A DNA stretch of 64,000 bases from Episyrphus balteatus (taxonomy: Eukaryota; Arthropoda; Insecta; Diptera; Syrphidae), in the NCBI RefSeq assembly GCF_945859705.1, contig NC_079137.1:56948552-57012551 (forward strand). Reading direction: 5' to 3'. The translations under genes were made by a program, and so were the position numbers. Under the pieces are notes generated by a model that was not told the origin of the DNA, made no database searches, and saw only the letters and a program-made list of their open reading frames with translations. The number at the start of each line of letters is the position of its first letter. Position 1 is the first letter of the stretch. Positions 12,603 to 24,192 of this stretch are shown one piece after another.

Positions 12603-13356
12603 GTGTGATATTCCATTAAAAAAATTTCACAGAATTAAATACACATACACAACTGTAATCCAAAAAGTAATCCTTCCTGTTGATTTAAAGTTAGTTAAAG
12701 CTCACATTAGAATGATGTTTCGAAATTAAAACTAAAATCAACAATTTGGTGAAAAGATTCCAATATTTTCATAATTCTGTAAAATATGTCGCACAACTCT
12801 TCTTTGATAAAATTTTAAGAATTTTTTTCTAATATCGTGATCATCAAAAAATTTCTAGATATCAAATATAATTACATTTATTTGGAGACCATTTTTGTGG
12901 TATTTTTGTAATTTCGAGCAGATTAGCTGTGGTTGATTTTCGAAGGTGAAAAAATAAGCAAAGCTATTCAAGAGTAACAAATGATAGTCAATGCAATTAA
13001 ATACGAATGCAGACAATTTTTTCAAAGAGTTTTGGTGTACATTTAAGCTTAGAGATTGTTTTTTTTTTTTACTTTCGGTTTAATATAAAATTAAAAAGGG
13101 TTTAAATATTAGGTAAATGTTATTCATTTAAAGAAACTCTACATTTTCACAACAAGCCAGTTTCATATAATTTTTGCATTTTGTGAAAATTTTTACCTAA
13201 ATGAGATTGATTTTTGAGTGTTTTTCATTGCGCTTCAAGCAAAAACCTTCATCCCTTTTTTAAAGCTGTTACATCAGCCTATTTACTAATATATTTGTCT
13301 TCTAAGTAAAAAATTTTAGGTTGGTAAGTAAAGAATAAATAATTAAAAAAAAATAA

Positions 13357-13381
13357 AGTTCGCTGCTCAGCTCTTTTGTTT
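13357..13381 (-). repeat. solo copy of dispersed word, GCTGCTCAGCTC variant
   Basis: Reads AAGTTCGCTGCTCAGC then TCTTTTGTTT, directly after an A-rich run. The 29.4 and 39.4 kb copies are the same variant, also preceded by A-runs. Confidence 0.65.
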
Positions 13382-14679
13382 TATTTTTCATTTATTTATT
13401 TTACACATTGGCTTCACTGTGAGACGGTTTCCGAGTTAGAACATTTGCAAATAGCAAAATAAAGAACAATATTCCAAGTTTTCAGCTCAGTAACTCCAAA
13501 ATTCATCCCACTAACCTATTCTTCTCAAACTTCAGCTTCTTTTGACCTGTGCAAATAAAATCATAATTTTTTTTTTTTTTTGGTTTCTTTCATTCATTCG
13601 AGAAACCCTGTATTGATAGTTTGAAAGAGAATAAAGTAATTGAAAGTCATTCTTAAACTTCTTCCTTATCATTACCTAAAGCCGACATCAAATTATGACC
13701 AATAACTTGTTTTTTTTTTTTTTTCTGTTCAGAAAAACATTGTTAAGTTAAAAATTACACCACTAAACTGCTGTAAACTAAGACCTACAATCATAACGCT
13801 CTTTTCTGATCCCATAAATATTTGACGGCTTCCAACAAATTCTATAGATTTTCTGTAATTTTGTATCAAAGCCCAAATCTATGTCGTTCTAATTTCTTAT
13901 TGTTATTAACTAAAATGAAAAAAAAAATAAATATTTAAAACTTAGAATGTGGAGCCAAATGACGCTTCAACTTCTGTCTACATTTATTTTAAATAATAAT
14001 CTATGGTGTTAAAATTATTGTCTTGTTTAAAAAAAAGGAGACAATGGTAACAATAGATAAGGGCATACTAGACAAGAACTACTAATTTAATTTTAATTTA
14101 TAGGCGGTAGCTGGTAATTTCTTAGGGTCACTTTATATGAATTTATAGACGAATTGTAACACCTACAAAATGCTCTTCAAGATTATTATGGAAAACTTTT
14201 TGTTTACCACCAGACATTTGCATGAAACAAGATTTCATCATTAAAAATTTAAAAAAAAACTCAAAATTAAGAATTCAGATAGAAACTAAAAGATAATAGA
14301 GAAATTTTAGAAGTTTTAAAAGCCAATTAAAATTAATGTGATGTTGAAGAGTTTAAATTTAAGTTTCAAAGATTAGGAAATTAACATTTTTTCTTTTATG
14401 GTTGTCAAAGGGCATTAAATTTCTGTGTTTTATATTTTATAACCCAAATATTGTTGGAAGAAATGAAATGGAATCAATAAATTTATAAATCAGAACAAAT
14501 TTATGAACATCGAGTTAATTCGTGGTGTGTTATTAAATCTGAGACATTTGATACATAGTAAACTATCTCTAAGTAGGAAAAGTTTTAAGTTGTCAACTGC
14601 TGTAAAATAGTAGCTGTTTTTTAAAAATATTTTAAACAAAAAACTAATTAATTTTTTTTTTGTTTCTTTCAATTCACAG

Positions 14680-15633
14680 TCATTTTTTGGTCGAACATAC
14701 AACAACATATCCGCCATAGCCGGATGCAAGAACAACGGTGATTGTGTGATAAACAAAAAGAATCGTACCGCCTGCAAAGCGTGTCGCCTTCGAAAATGTC
14801 TCCTCGTTGGAATGTCAAAAAGCGGTTCACGCTACGGCCGCCGATCGAATTGGTTCAAAATTCATTGTCTCCTCCAAGAACAACAATCTCAACACCAACA
14901 ACATGGATCCGCTTTGGGCAACAATTCCCAACAAATGACTTCAAATCTAGAACAACTCAATCACATACACCAACAATTGCAGGCACGTCAAACGTACCAA
15001 GACAAAACAAATCCCTCCATCAAGACTGCAAATCTATCACCACCCGCTCCTCTCACCCAACAACAACTGCACCATCCTCTCCATCATCCGCAACAGTCCT
15101 ACAACAACCATCAACAACACCTCTTCCTGCCTGGCAAATATCTCAATGGCAGTGGGAGTGGCGGGAGCATATCACACACAAAATCCGAACCACGGTTAAG
15201 TTCACCGAGTGATTCGGGAGCATCATCGGCAGATCCCGATGATAGTAGTAGCAATCGTGGTGTTCCCGATAGTCCAATCGAAGATCGGCAATTTATGACA
15301 GCCTTTCGAAGTTCCTCAGTCGAGCCATCACTTAAAGTATTTTCTCCAACGGCGCTGAGTTCGAAAATAAGCCCTTTTGTTGCTTTTCCTTCGTCGTGTT
15401 ATGCAACAAAACCAATTTTACCACCAGTTCTTCCGCCAACAACCACAACGACAAGTTTAAGTCCGGCGATAAGCGTGCAGGACGAACCAATTGATTTATC
15501 AGTGAAATCTCAAACTCAATGTCGAACTTCACCTCAACCGACACCACCAACACCACCTCCGAGTACTCTAGACCTTCCGAAACCCGCCCCGCTGGACTTG
15601 ACCCTAGTCCGATCGCAACCATTGTCGGGATAA
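14680..15633 (+). CDS. eg: eagle orphan nuclear receptor, coding exon 2 (aa 27-343)
   Basis: Completes a 343-aa knirps-family transcription factor (NR0A group), expected to act in the nucleus as a sequence-specific DNA-binding repressor. From the acceptor at 14679 the frame reads SFFGRTYNN, then the second zinc finger with Cys42, Cys48, Cys58 and Cys61, then MSKSGSRYGRRSNWFKIHC. That last segment is the kni box that follows the finger in this family. There is no ligand-binding domain, as expected. About residues 90-150 are rich in Gln, His and Asn; about 165-190 in Ser and Asp; and the tail in Pro and Thr. Two CtBP-type motifs are visible: PIDLSVK at 296-302 and PLDLT at 330-334. CtBP docking through PxDLS is established for Knirps and inferred here. 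I call it eagle, not knirps or knirps-like, from MNQLCKVC, the ISAIAGCKNNGDC loop and a length near that of fly Eagle. A knirps-like paralogue is the alternative. The stop is TAA at 15631-15633. Confidence 0.9.
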   Translation, partial: SFFGRTYNNISAIAGCKNNGDCVINKKNRTACKACRLRKCLLVGMSKSGSRYGRRSNWFKIHCLLQEQQSQHQQHGSALGNNSQQMTSNLEQLNHIHQQLQARQTYQDKTNPSIKTANLSPPAPLTQQQLHHPLHHPQQSYNNHQQHLFLPGKYLNGSGSGGSISHTKSEPRLSSPSDSGASSADPDDSSSNRGVPDSPIEDRQFMTAFRSSSVEPSLKVFSPTALSSKISPFVAFPSSCYATKPILPPVLPPTTTTTSLSPAISVQDEPIDLSVKSQTQCRTSPQPTPPTPPPSTLDLPKPAPLDLTLVRSQPLSG

Positions 15634-16400
15634 GACATTAAAAAAATGTCCTCTGGGGAGTTCATAGTGCCATACAAAAATCTCTAAGGATAATGAAGAG
15701 GTGCTTCAAAAAAATGTAGAATTAAAAGAAAACAAGGCCAGTTCTTGCCTCGATAATTTAGTTTATTTTGTTATTTTTTAGGGACATTATAGCCAGTTTT
15801 AAAATTAAATCTATTTAATTAAACAAAAAAAATGTATAAAAAAAATCCCAGAAAAATAGAAGAAAATAGATAAAAAAAAAATTCTCCATTGGTGCCAGAA
15901 ATCGTACAAATATTTTTGATATAACAAAAAATATTCTTTTTTTATAAAAATTAAAAATAGTCACTGTAAAATATTTACATATATATTTTTTATATATGCA
16001 AAACAAACAACAAAAAAAAACAAAAATGTAGTTAAATTTTGTAATGATTTTTATTCTTTTCATATAAAATAATAAAAAAAAAATATTAAATTTAGCAAAT
16101 TAATTTATTTTCTAGATTTTAGTAGAAACTTAAAATAATTATCTATATTATTGAACAATTTTTTTTTTTTTTTTAATAATTATTTATTTTCTTATTGTAA
16201 ATAGCTGGTCTATGTGCCGTTGTTAATTTTATTATTATTATTTTTTTGTATTTTATTATTATTAAAGAATTACCAGTGATTTTGTGAAAATATTCATAGA
16301 ACAAAAAAACAGTAGCCAGATTTTTTTTAGATAATAAAAGTATTTAAACAATTTTAATTTTTGTTTGTATCATGTGTGTGTGGAAAATATAGTATTTAAT
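15634..16400 (+). other. eg: probable eagle 3' UTR
   Basis: Very AT-rich sequence after the stop codon. Candidate AATAAA poly(A) signals lie near 16071 and 16333. The mRNA end cannot be fixed because the whole region is A/T homopolymer-rich. The minus-strand ORF at 15815-16063 is a low-complexity artefact. Confidence 0.45.
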
Positions 16401-17040
16401 AATATATTTTTTTGTTTAATATAAAAGAAATGATTTTTAATTTAATTTATATTTATTTTGTGGTTAGAAACAACAACACAGAAAAGCAAATTGTACTTAG
16501 TAAGTATTTCTTGGAAATGAAGACAATTAGATGAACAAAAAGAAAATGAAAACAATTTTGTCAGCTCAAAATACAATACCTCAAACTTATTCCTGAGACA
16601 TCCAAACTATATAATTGCCATTAAAGGGGTTAAAATAATCATATGACATAGTCCTCAATAATTATTGCTCAACAAATTAGCTGTCAGTTTAACACGAAGC
16701 GTTTAATCAAAATTTTCTTAAAAAATGTTTCGAATTTCTTTGAATAATAATGTTTTTTTTTTTACTTTTTGGACATTTTATAAGGAACATTCATAGACTT
16801 ATACATATATATCATTTTCCTATCTATCCTGTGTGGATAGACAATTGGCTAAATGCTATAAATCCTACAAAATTTTCGTTTTTTTATCCAAACGAAACTA
16901 ATTAAATTTTTACAAAATGAAGAAGAAATCTATAAAAGTAAAAAGAACTTTGATACTCCAAAAACACAAAATATAGGATAAACGAAATTCTTGTTTCTTA
17001 TTTTTTTTATTATACAAATTAATTTTTTGGGACCAAAAAA
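16401..17040. other. intergenic stretch
   Basis: AT-rich; I see no gene, repeat end or recognisable element. Confidence 0.4.
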
Positions 17041-17566
17041 AATAAAATGCACGACTGGGTCGCACGTACTGTGAACTAACAGTATCTTTATCTTAAATAT
17101 CTATTGGAAATTTAAGATTTTGTTTAGTGTCGAAGAAAAAAAAACAAAAAAAAAAACAATCGAAAGTTTAAAAATTAAATTCAAATTTTTTTTTTTTAAA
17201 TGTTTTTAAAAATATTTTTTTTTTATATTTTATACTTCAAAATGATGTCTGTAAATTTTTAATAAAATTGACTTATGCTGTGATGAAATTTATGAACTTA
17301 AAAAATATGTCAATTTTTGAAAAACGGCAACGCCATATTTCCGTTCTCCGTATTTTTTGAGAAAAACTAAAAACGTAGTTTTGTTAGAATCAACAAGTCT
17401 ATTACGTATACCAAATTTGATCAAAATCGTTAGAGCCGTTTTCGATAAAGTTGCAATACCTCGAAAACGTTAAAAAGGCGATATTAAAAAAATAAAAAAG
17501 AACGGGTCTATTGAATAGCGTAAAAAGCATCTGTACCAAGTTTCAAGCAAATCCACCTATCAAAAA
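17041..17566 (+). mobile_element. family A element, copy 1 (3'-truncated)
   Basis: Begins AAAATGCACGACTGGGTCGC, shared with the starts of other family A copies in the window. Interior words such as GAAAAACGGCAACGCCATAT and AAAATCGTTAGAGCCGTTTT match the 54 kb copy. It stops near CAAGCAAATCCACCTATC, before the microsatellite and terminal hairpin present in fuller copies. It has no coding capacity. Confidence 0.8.
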
Positions 17567-17648
17567 AACACCTATCTGCTTCATTTCGGGAAACGATCAT
17601 CTAGATTCTAGAGGTTGAACGCATAAATTGAAGAATAAACTACTTACA

Positions 17649-18210
17649 TTAGGGTGGGTCAAAAAAAAAATCGAAATTCGTTTTTTCGATTTTGTACTCC
17701 GAAAAATCGATTGCTAGGCACCTTCAGAATATACACACCAAATATGAGCTCTTTATATTAATGGGAAGTTCCTCCGCCGAGAATTGAAAACGGTTTTTTG
17801 TAGAGGTATTCAATACAATCATTTTTTGTTATGGGAGGGAGGGTCTATGCCCCCCTTTTAGGAGGGAGGAAAAATTTTCTAAAAAACTACTAAAATAATT
17901 ATCAAAATACAACGGCAACACTTACAGTTATCAATGATACCTTTTTCAAAAGCTAGAATTGTACACTTAATTTTAGTTTTTAATTTAAGTTATTTTAATC
18001 AGTTATTTCGAAATAATCGATTTCAAAATCTACATTTGTGAAAAATAAGTATGAAAAAATACATTGAATACAATTTTTGTCAAGACTATGGATTTCAATA
18101 CGGGATAAATCGATAATATAAGCTACCTCAATGAATTTCTTATCAAATACTGAAAACCATATGTTCTTAAGCCTTCTAGTTTTTGAGAAATTTGAAAAAA
18201 AAAGGAAAAC
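17649..18210 (+). mobile_element. family B repeat, copy 1
   Basis: Starts TTAGGGTGGGTCAAAAA and shares a long stretch with 63.17-63.75 kb: TTTTTGTAGAGG, then GGGAGGG with TCTATG/TCTATC and CCCCCC, then CAACGGCAACACTTACAGT, and TTCTAGTTTTTGAGAAA. No opposite terminal inverted repeat was found, so the type of element is undetermined. Confidence 0.7.
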
Positions 18211-19375
18211 TACTTTCTTAACAACTTGCTTAACAAGATTGTAGGGGCTTAAACGTTCTACAAAAAATAGCTTGGCACCAAATTGATTTCTTTAACCGTT
18301 TAGAAGATATTCATATTCAAATCGCAATGTATACGGGTCATAAGAAAACTATTGAAATCAGTGGGCATTGGTTTGGATACGTAAGTAAGTTTACATATTA
18401 TATATTCCTTGCAAAGAAAAAGTATCTTACGCATTTTGGAATCTTGTAACAAAATTACTTCATTAGATATGTTAAATTTTCTTTATCAAAAGTCTAAGTT
18501 TTGAATAAACCTCTACCGTCCAAATTACACACTTAATCCCACGAAAGATTTAGTGAAAAGGTCCTAACATTAAGTGGGATGCTTTTTTTTGTTCATTATA
18601 GAGTTTTCTGTTTAATAAGGTAGTAGGTGAAGGACCTTCAAAGACAATTTTGAGTACCGGTTACCCAAAGCAAATGCTTGTTCCCGCACTTTAAAAAGTT
18701 TTTTGACGGAGCCATGTTACCTCAAGGCTCCGATTGAATTAAACAGTTTAATACTTGTAATGGTAAGGGTGTAGTAAATGAAGTGCTCGTAGAAGATGGA
18801 GTTCTTCCGTAAAGCGGCATTCTTTTCCTTATCATCGAACTTAAATTAGATGTCACCTACGGGATTATATGAAGGAAGTAATATTCATCTAACTCTCAAT
18901 TCACTGACCTAACAGAAATTCTTTCATATCTTTTTCTATTCTTCCTATCATAACTATTGTAGTGCAGTTTCTTTTTAAAAGACCTTATGTCTTACAGGCA
19001 TACAAAAAAATTAAATCCTGTATTCAAATGAAAAAAAATTTTTTTTTTAGTCTTAATGATTTTTCTCTTAACTAAAAAAAAGTCATAAAATTTTTCTTAA
19101 AATAATGTAGAATTGATCAATAAAAGTTCTTCTAAAAAGCGGGGTGAAATCTGTCATTTTGTCAGTCTTCTGCTAATTTTGTCGTGCAGTTTTTTGAAGT
19201 TATACTTCTTATGGGAGGGTGAGTATGAAAATTTACTTTTTGACAAGAATGTCAAAGGGATTATGACGCGATCACCCTGGGTAGCAGGGCTGTCGTTTCA
19301 CCTTTAGAGTAGGCAGTACTTTAGTATTTAAAAATGCAGTACGCCGCACTACGGCAAACATAAAACACACAACAC
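18211..19375. other. intergenic stretch
   Basis: AT-rich with no recognised gene or element. The 64-codon ORF at 19113-19307 has no supporting features. Confidence 0.4.
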
Positions 19376-19575
19376 GTTGCAAGTTACATGTTTCATGTGG
19401 CAAGTTGCATGTGGCAAGTTGTATGTGGCAAGTTGCATGTGGCAAGTTGCATGTGGCAAGTTGTATGTGGCAAGTTGCGTGTGGCAAGTTGCATGTGGCA
19501 AGCTGCGTGTGGCAAGTTCTAGTGGGAAGTTGCATGTGACAAGTTGCATGTGGTAATTTCCATGTGGCAAGTTGC
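19376..19575. repeat. 14-bp minisatellite GTGGCAAGTTGCAT
   Basis: About thirteen head-to-tail units of GGCAAGTTGCATGT with small variants (GTATG, GCGTG, GTGGG). The periodic minus-strand ORFs at 19272-19595 and 19349-19570 are translations of this array, not genes. Confidence 0.95.
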
Positions 19576-20700
19576 CAGGGTTGCAAAAAGCTCACATTTC
19601 AGCTCAGCTCACAGCTCAGCTCAAATTTGAGCTAGCTCACTTTTGAGGTAGGTACCATTGCTCAGCTCATTTGAGCTGAGCTGAAAGTGAGCGCCCCAAC
19701 TTCCAACGCCTATATCTCGGAATTTTGAAGAAAATGGAAAAAAAATTTTTGATGCCAAAAGGTAGCGGGGACTCTAACATACAATTGGGTACAACTCTCA
19801 TCACTGTAGGTCCACGCGTTCTCAAACCGGGAGAACTTAAAAGTAAAAAAAAAAATACGCACGATTCTGAAAAAATAGACATGATGTGGCGGTTTAACAT
19901 GGAAGGCGATTTTTTAAAAATCTGACAATGTGCAAAGCGTAGGCCCATGACACAAGCTATTATTTGGCATCACTCCAAAAAATTGCTCTCGAACGGTTTA
20001 GCTTCCAGGAGCGTTCAAAGATTCGGGGATTTTTCGAAAAAAAATTTTACCCCAACTTTCAAAGGCGATTTTCTCGGAATTTTGAAAAAAAAAACAAAAA
20101 CCGGATTATACCACTATCGGGTAGCTGAGAATATAAGCTTTCATATGGCACCACTCCCCTGTCTCTAGATCAAAGCGTTCGAACGCCTATATCGCGGAAT
20201 TTTGAAGAAAATGAAAAAAATTTGTTTGATGCCAAAATTTAGCGGGGACTCTAACCTACATTTGGGTACAACTCCCATCCCTGTAGGTCCACGCGTTCTC
20301 AATCCGGGAGAACTTAAAAGTAAAAAAAAAAATTAGGCACGATTCTGATAAAATAGGCATGATGTGGCGGTTTAACATATAAGGCGATTTTTTTAAAATC
20401 TGATAATGTGCAAAGCGTAGGCCCATGACACAAGCTATCATTTGGCATCACTCCCAAAAATTGCTCTCAAGCGGTTTAGCTTCCAGGAGCGTTCAAAGAT
20501 TCGGGGATTTTTCGAAAAAAAAAATTACCCCAACTTTCAAACGCGATTTTCTCGGAATTTTGAAAAAAGTCGAAAAACTGGACTATACCGGAATTCAAAT
20601 GAGCTGAGCTATGGTACATAGCTCAAAAGTGTGCTAGCTCAAAATTTGAGCTGAGCTGTGAGCTGAGCTCAGCTTACTTTTGAGCTTTGTAGCAACCTTG
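19576..20700. mobile_element. hAT-type non-autonomous element with GAGCT-rich ends (1125 bp)
   Basis: Left end CAGGGTTGCAAAAAGCTCAC; right end, reverse complemented, CAAGGTTGCTACAAAGCTCA. The 8-bp flanks are CAAGTTGC (19568-19575) and CAAGTTCC (20701-20708), a 7/8 target duplication of hAT size. The ends extend into about 90 bp of AGCTCAGCTCACAGCTC-rich inverted repeat. The interior is a tandem duplication of about 480 bp: AACGCCTATATC at 19704 and 20184, GGCCCATGACACAAGCTAT at 19941 and 20421. ORFs here (19667-19948, 19947-20168, 20256-20441, 20425-20607) recur in both halves and show no transposase motif. It inserted into the 14-bp minisatellite. Confidence 0.9.
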
Positions 20701-20708
20701 CAAGTTCC

Positions 20709-22129
20709 ATATTGCTACTACTTGTGCTGAAGCACACACAATTCTCATAAAATTACCATATCGCACATTTTATGCACAATTCATTTACATTCGTTAACCA
20801 TCAACCGTACGTTCTGAACCGCACAACATGAGTAAATTTCACAGAATAAATTGAAAACTACATGGACGCAAGGAGGATGAAAGAATTAATTTATTGTTCA
20901 CTTGATAAAAATGTAAAAAAACTCAGTGTGGATTATTTACTTCATAATAGAAATTAAAAATATCAAATAAAATTAATTTACATAATACTGAATGAGAAGT
21001 ATAACTTCAGTCGCGTGTACATGTGTACACACACTCTTTTTTATAATATTCTGCAAATTCTTCGCAAAACAATGGACTTATAATGGAAAATTTTTGTCAA
21101 TTTTCATAAAACTTCATACATTTTATTTAAATATATCCAGCTGTTTTTGAATTTTTGTGATTACTTTGAAAACAATGAAAATTAGTATTGAAGGTAATTT
21201 AAGTATAACAAAAGAAGGTATTTCCTGAATTCACTTATCCCATAGGTATACCTAGTAGCTATTAGAAAATTAAAACTCATGAACTAATAACGTAAAGTAC
21301 CATAACCATACCTTCTATAAAAGTGAAAGTGACTTTATTTATCATCCTAAAAATCCAAACAAGTCACTTTTGTATTTACTATCGGAATTTACAACTCAAC
21401 TCCAAAATGCTAAAAGCTATAAACTTATAAAATGTTCACACCCTCACCTACAAACAAAGCTACACATTAACAAACAAATAATCCCCTAATCGGATTGTCA
21501 GATTGCTGCATACTAGACAATCAAAAGTAATGTAGTTTTTTTTCATCATAATCAACTGTCAGATTATAAGTGACCAAAAAAGGCATTAAACCATTGTGAA
21601 CTAATTCAAATAACCATTCGATTACAAATCAATCAATAAAAAAAAAACTGAATTATTGAAAAATCAATAAAAAAAGGCCTTAATTTGACCCGAGTCTCTA
21701 TAATCTGCTCAATATGGCTCAAATGGCCATGTCAAACCGTGTACACATATTGCAACCCAATCAATTGCTGCTCTACTTCTAAGAGCTGACATGACCAAAA
21801 AAAAAAAAAAACTCTCAATCTTTCAGGCGATACAGAAGATATCAAGTTATTGAGTCTCGATATCGATTATGTTATGTGTATAATTCTTGCGAGTCTTGAC
21901 CAATTCTTTAAGCTAGAGTCATAATTCATTTTCGATCTTACAGAAAATAGAGAAGCTTAGGTAAGGTATTCTGTACACCTCACTCAAGTCATAAATACCA
22001 CCAACGATTGCTCTATAGTCTCCATCTATAATATTCCCTATAGCTTAACCGAAGGTTAAAAAAAAAACAAACCCAAATGGCTTATGGAAGGAAGGTAAAC
22101 AAGCATCAAGAAAAATAGGCTTACTGTAT
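20709..22129. other. intergenic stretch
   Basis: AT-rich; no gene or element recognised. Confidence 0.4.
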
Positions 22130-22520
22130 CAAGAGCTTTGAATCCCAATCGCCTGCCAGTGGCATCTCAGCTCGCCATCAATCCATCTACTTTTCCAGCC
22201 GTCTCGTCGCGTCGCGTCTCGTTGCGTCTCGACATTCGTCATCATCATCTCAAAACATCATCGTCATCATCTTGTCTATTGTATCTATTGAATTTTTCCA
22301 AGCCCAGGTATGGTCCAGATCGAATGCCTTTATAAGGTGGGGGATCCATTATGTTTTGAAACTGTCATTCATTGTCGTCGCTCGTCGCTCATCGATTGTT
22401 TGAAAAATACACAGTCTTGCGTCCCGTCTTCTTCTGTGGATGATGATGATAAAATGGGTGGACTGTATGGAGCCACCGCTTACTTGAATACCGCCTTCTT
22501 CTTACAGAATGATTGACATT
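22130..22520. promoter_or_regulatory. GC-richer island; candidate conserved non-coding DNA
   Basis: Contains GTCGCGTCGCGTCTCG and runs of CATCATC and GATGATGAT. Short + strand ORFs (22138-22335, 22310-22516) overlap but encode Ser/Arg-rich low-complexity peptides with no family resemblance. A regulatory role is inferred from composition only. Confidence 0.25.
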
Positions 22521-22850
22521 TCGGAAGATATAGCTATTGGTAATTCTTCATCGGATCGATGGCGATGTCATTCGGTCAGCATTGTATTTGCTGGTATATA
22601 CTTAAATATGACAAATGGTAATTTATTTGTTATACCAATGTGACTTGAGAGGTTTTAAATTTTATATGTGATGACTTCTCTGCGTAAGTCGACGTTTTTT
22701 CAAGTCTTAAGCATTTTTATGAGATGTTTTGTCGGAAAAGGCAGCATGATGCTACTTGTCTTATAAGATGAACAATGAACTTTAGTTTTCCTTATATGAA
22801 TGTTTTTGAATTAAGAATACAAGTTTTTTAGAATGTGTTTTTGAAGGAAA

Positions 22851-23090
22851 TGAAAAATAGAGTTATACTTCTTGGAACTTAGTAGGGCACTCGAAAATGC
22901 TCTAGTTAATTCAACCGAGGTTATTCCTCTTATTGACTTTACTAAGCTTACCAAAAAAACTGGTATTGTTAAAAAAAATCAAGGTTTACAGAATCGTTAT
23001 ATTTTGTTACCAATATTTCATGCCATCTGCCGGAATTTGAATAATTTTTTGAAGCCTACAAAAAAGGTGTGGTTAATTAAACTGGGTTAG
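22851..23090 (+). other. unrecognised open frame of about 80 codons
   Basis: An open frame without ATG, ending TGG TTA ATT AAA CTG GGT TAG. Its predicted sequence (for example STEVIPLIDFTKLTKK and NRYILLPIFHAICRN) looks less like AT-rich noise than neighbouring ORFs. I do not recognise it and see no flanking splice sites I would trust. It may be a decayed exon or transposon fragment. Confidence 0.2.
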
Positions 23091-24188
23091 ACTGGCGCCA
23101 ACTATTTTGCACTAAAATATACAAATTTAAATAAGATCAATTGAATTAAGTCAATTGCCCAGCCCAACCTTAAAATCGTCAACACACTTACACAAATTAA
23201 GGGCATTTATTTTCGCAGTTTATTTTGTTTTGATTTTCAAATTATCAAACTCTACCGGTTCATATTATTAGATTAGATGAGTCACTCCCAAAACCAGACT
23301 ATACACTAAATAAGCATTTAAATAAATTAATTAAACAACCATAAAAATTCCAAAAACAGAGAAATAAAATTTGTTTCTATAACAAACAGCAATTAAATAA
23401 TAAAAAAAAAAAACAGCGTTATCAGACGAAATTTTATGACTTGAATTAAATATATAAAAAGTAATAAAAATAAAATCTAAGTGTATCTGCATTGCAAGCG
23501 ATTAATTTTATTTTATTTAAAAAGATTTATATCTTTTATTATGGCAATAAATAATAAACTTGATTTAACGAGTGTTTTTGTTATTTTTTTATATCACCTT
23601 GTTATAATATAGCTTGTTGTTTATTAAATTAAAAAAAAAAAAAGTTAAACACGAGGTGCAGTAATTTTTAAATTCTTTAAACAATTTTTATATATAAAAT
23701 ATTTTGGGGTAGGTTGTTAAACTGGTATGATATTTATATTTAAATTTTTTTTGTGGTTCATGTTTTGATCATGTTTTTTTTATTTGAATTTTAAAATTTA
23801 TAAAGATATGAATCGGAAGTTGTTGGAGATTTTATAAAAATTTTAATGCAGAAAAAAGCTTAGGAAATAATAAAAAAGTTTTATTTGGACCAGTTTAACA
23901 AGATTATATTCAATGACTTTTATAAATAACAGTTTCGTATTTAAGATTATTATAAATACGTAGCGGTATTTTGGTAAAACCAGTTTAAAAAAAAAGTCAA
24001 TTAATTAAAGAAGTGTGCCATTTTATTCACATAACTCCATAATTCAGGTGGAATTTATTGGTTTGATGTTGTGATATTCTTGTTTTATGCAATCACAATA
24101 TACCTACTAAACCAGAAACATCTTTATGATTATGTAAATGAAGAGAATTTTGTCATAAGATATTTTAAATACTAAAAATTAGGATAAG
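23091..24188. other. intergenic stretch
   Basis: Strongly AT-rich; nothing recognised. Confidence 0.4.
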
Positions 24189-24192
24189 TTAA

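Larger units (their letters stand above)
7041..14679 (+). other. eg: eagle intron, about 7.6 kb
   Basis: Bounded by GTGAGT at 7041 and a pyrimidine-rich TTTCTTTCAATTCACAG acceptor ending at 14679. It joins the two DNA-binding-domain exons in phase 0. It contains a small TA-duplicating MITE (7153-7368), a hAT-like element (7712-8881), four solo copies of the dispersed 28-bp word, and a GC-richer island at about 10560-11130 that could be an enhancer. The rest is AT-rich with long T and A runs, and I see no other gene in it. Confidence 0.9.

Noticed and set aside
14742..15212. 156-codon ORF overlapping eagle exon 2 in another frame
   Set aside because: It is a shadow of the eagle reading frame; the true frame carries the zinc finger, the kni box and the CtBP motifs.
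19272..19595. Minus-strand ORF of 107 codons with LATCNLPHATC repeats
   Set aside because: It reads through the 14-bp minisatellite.
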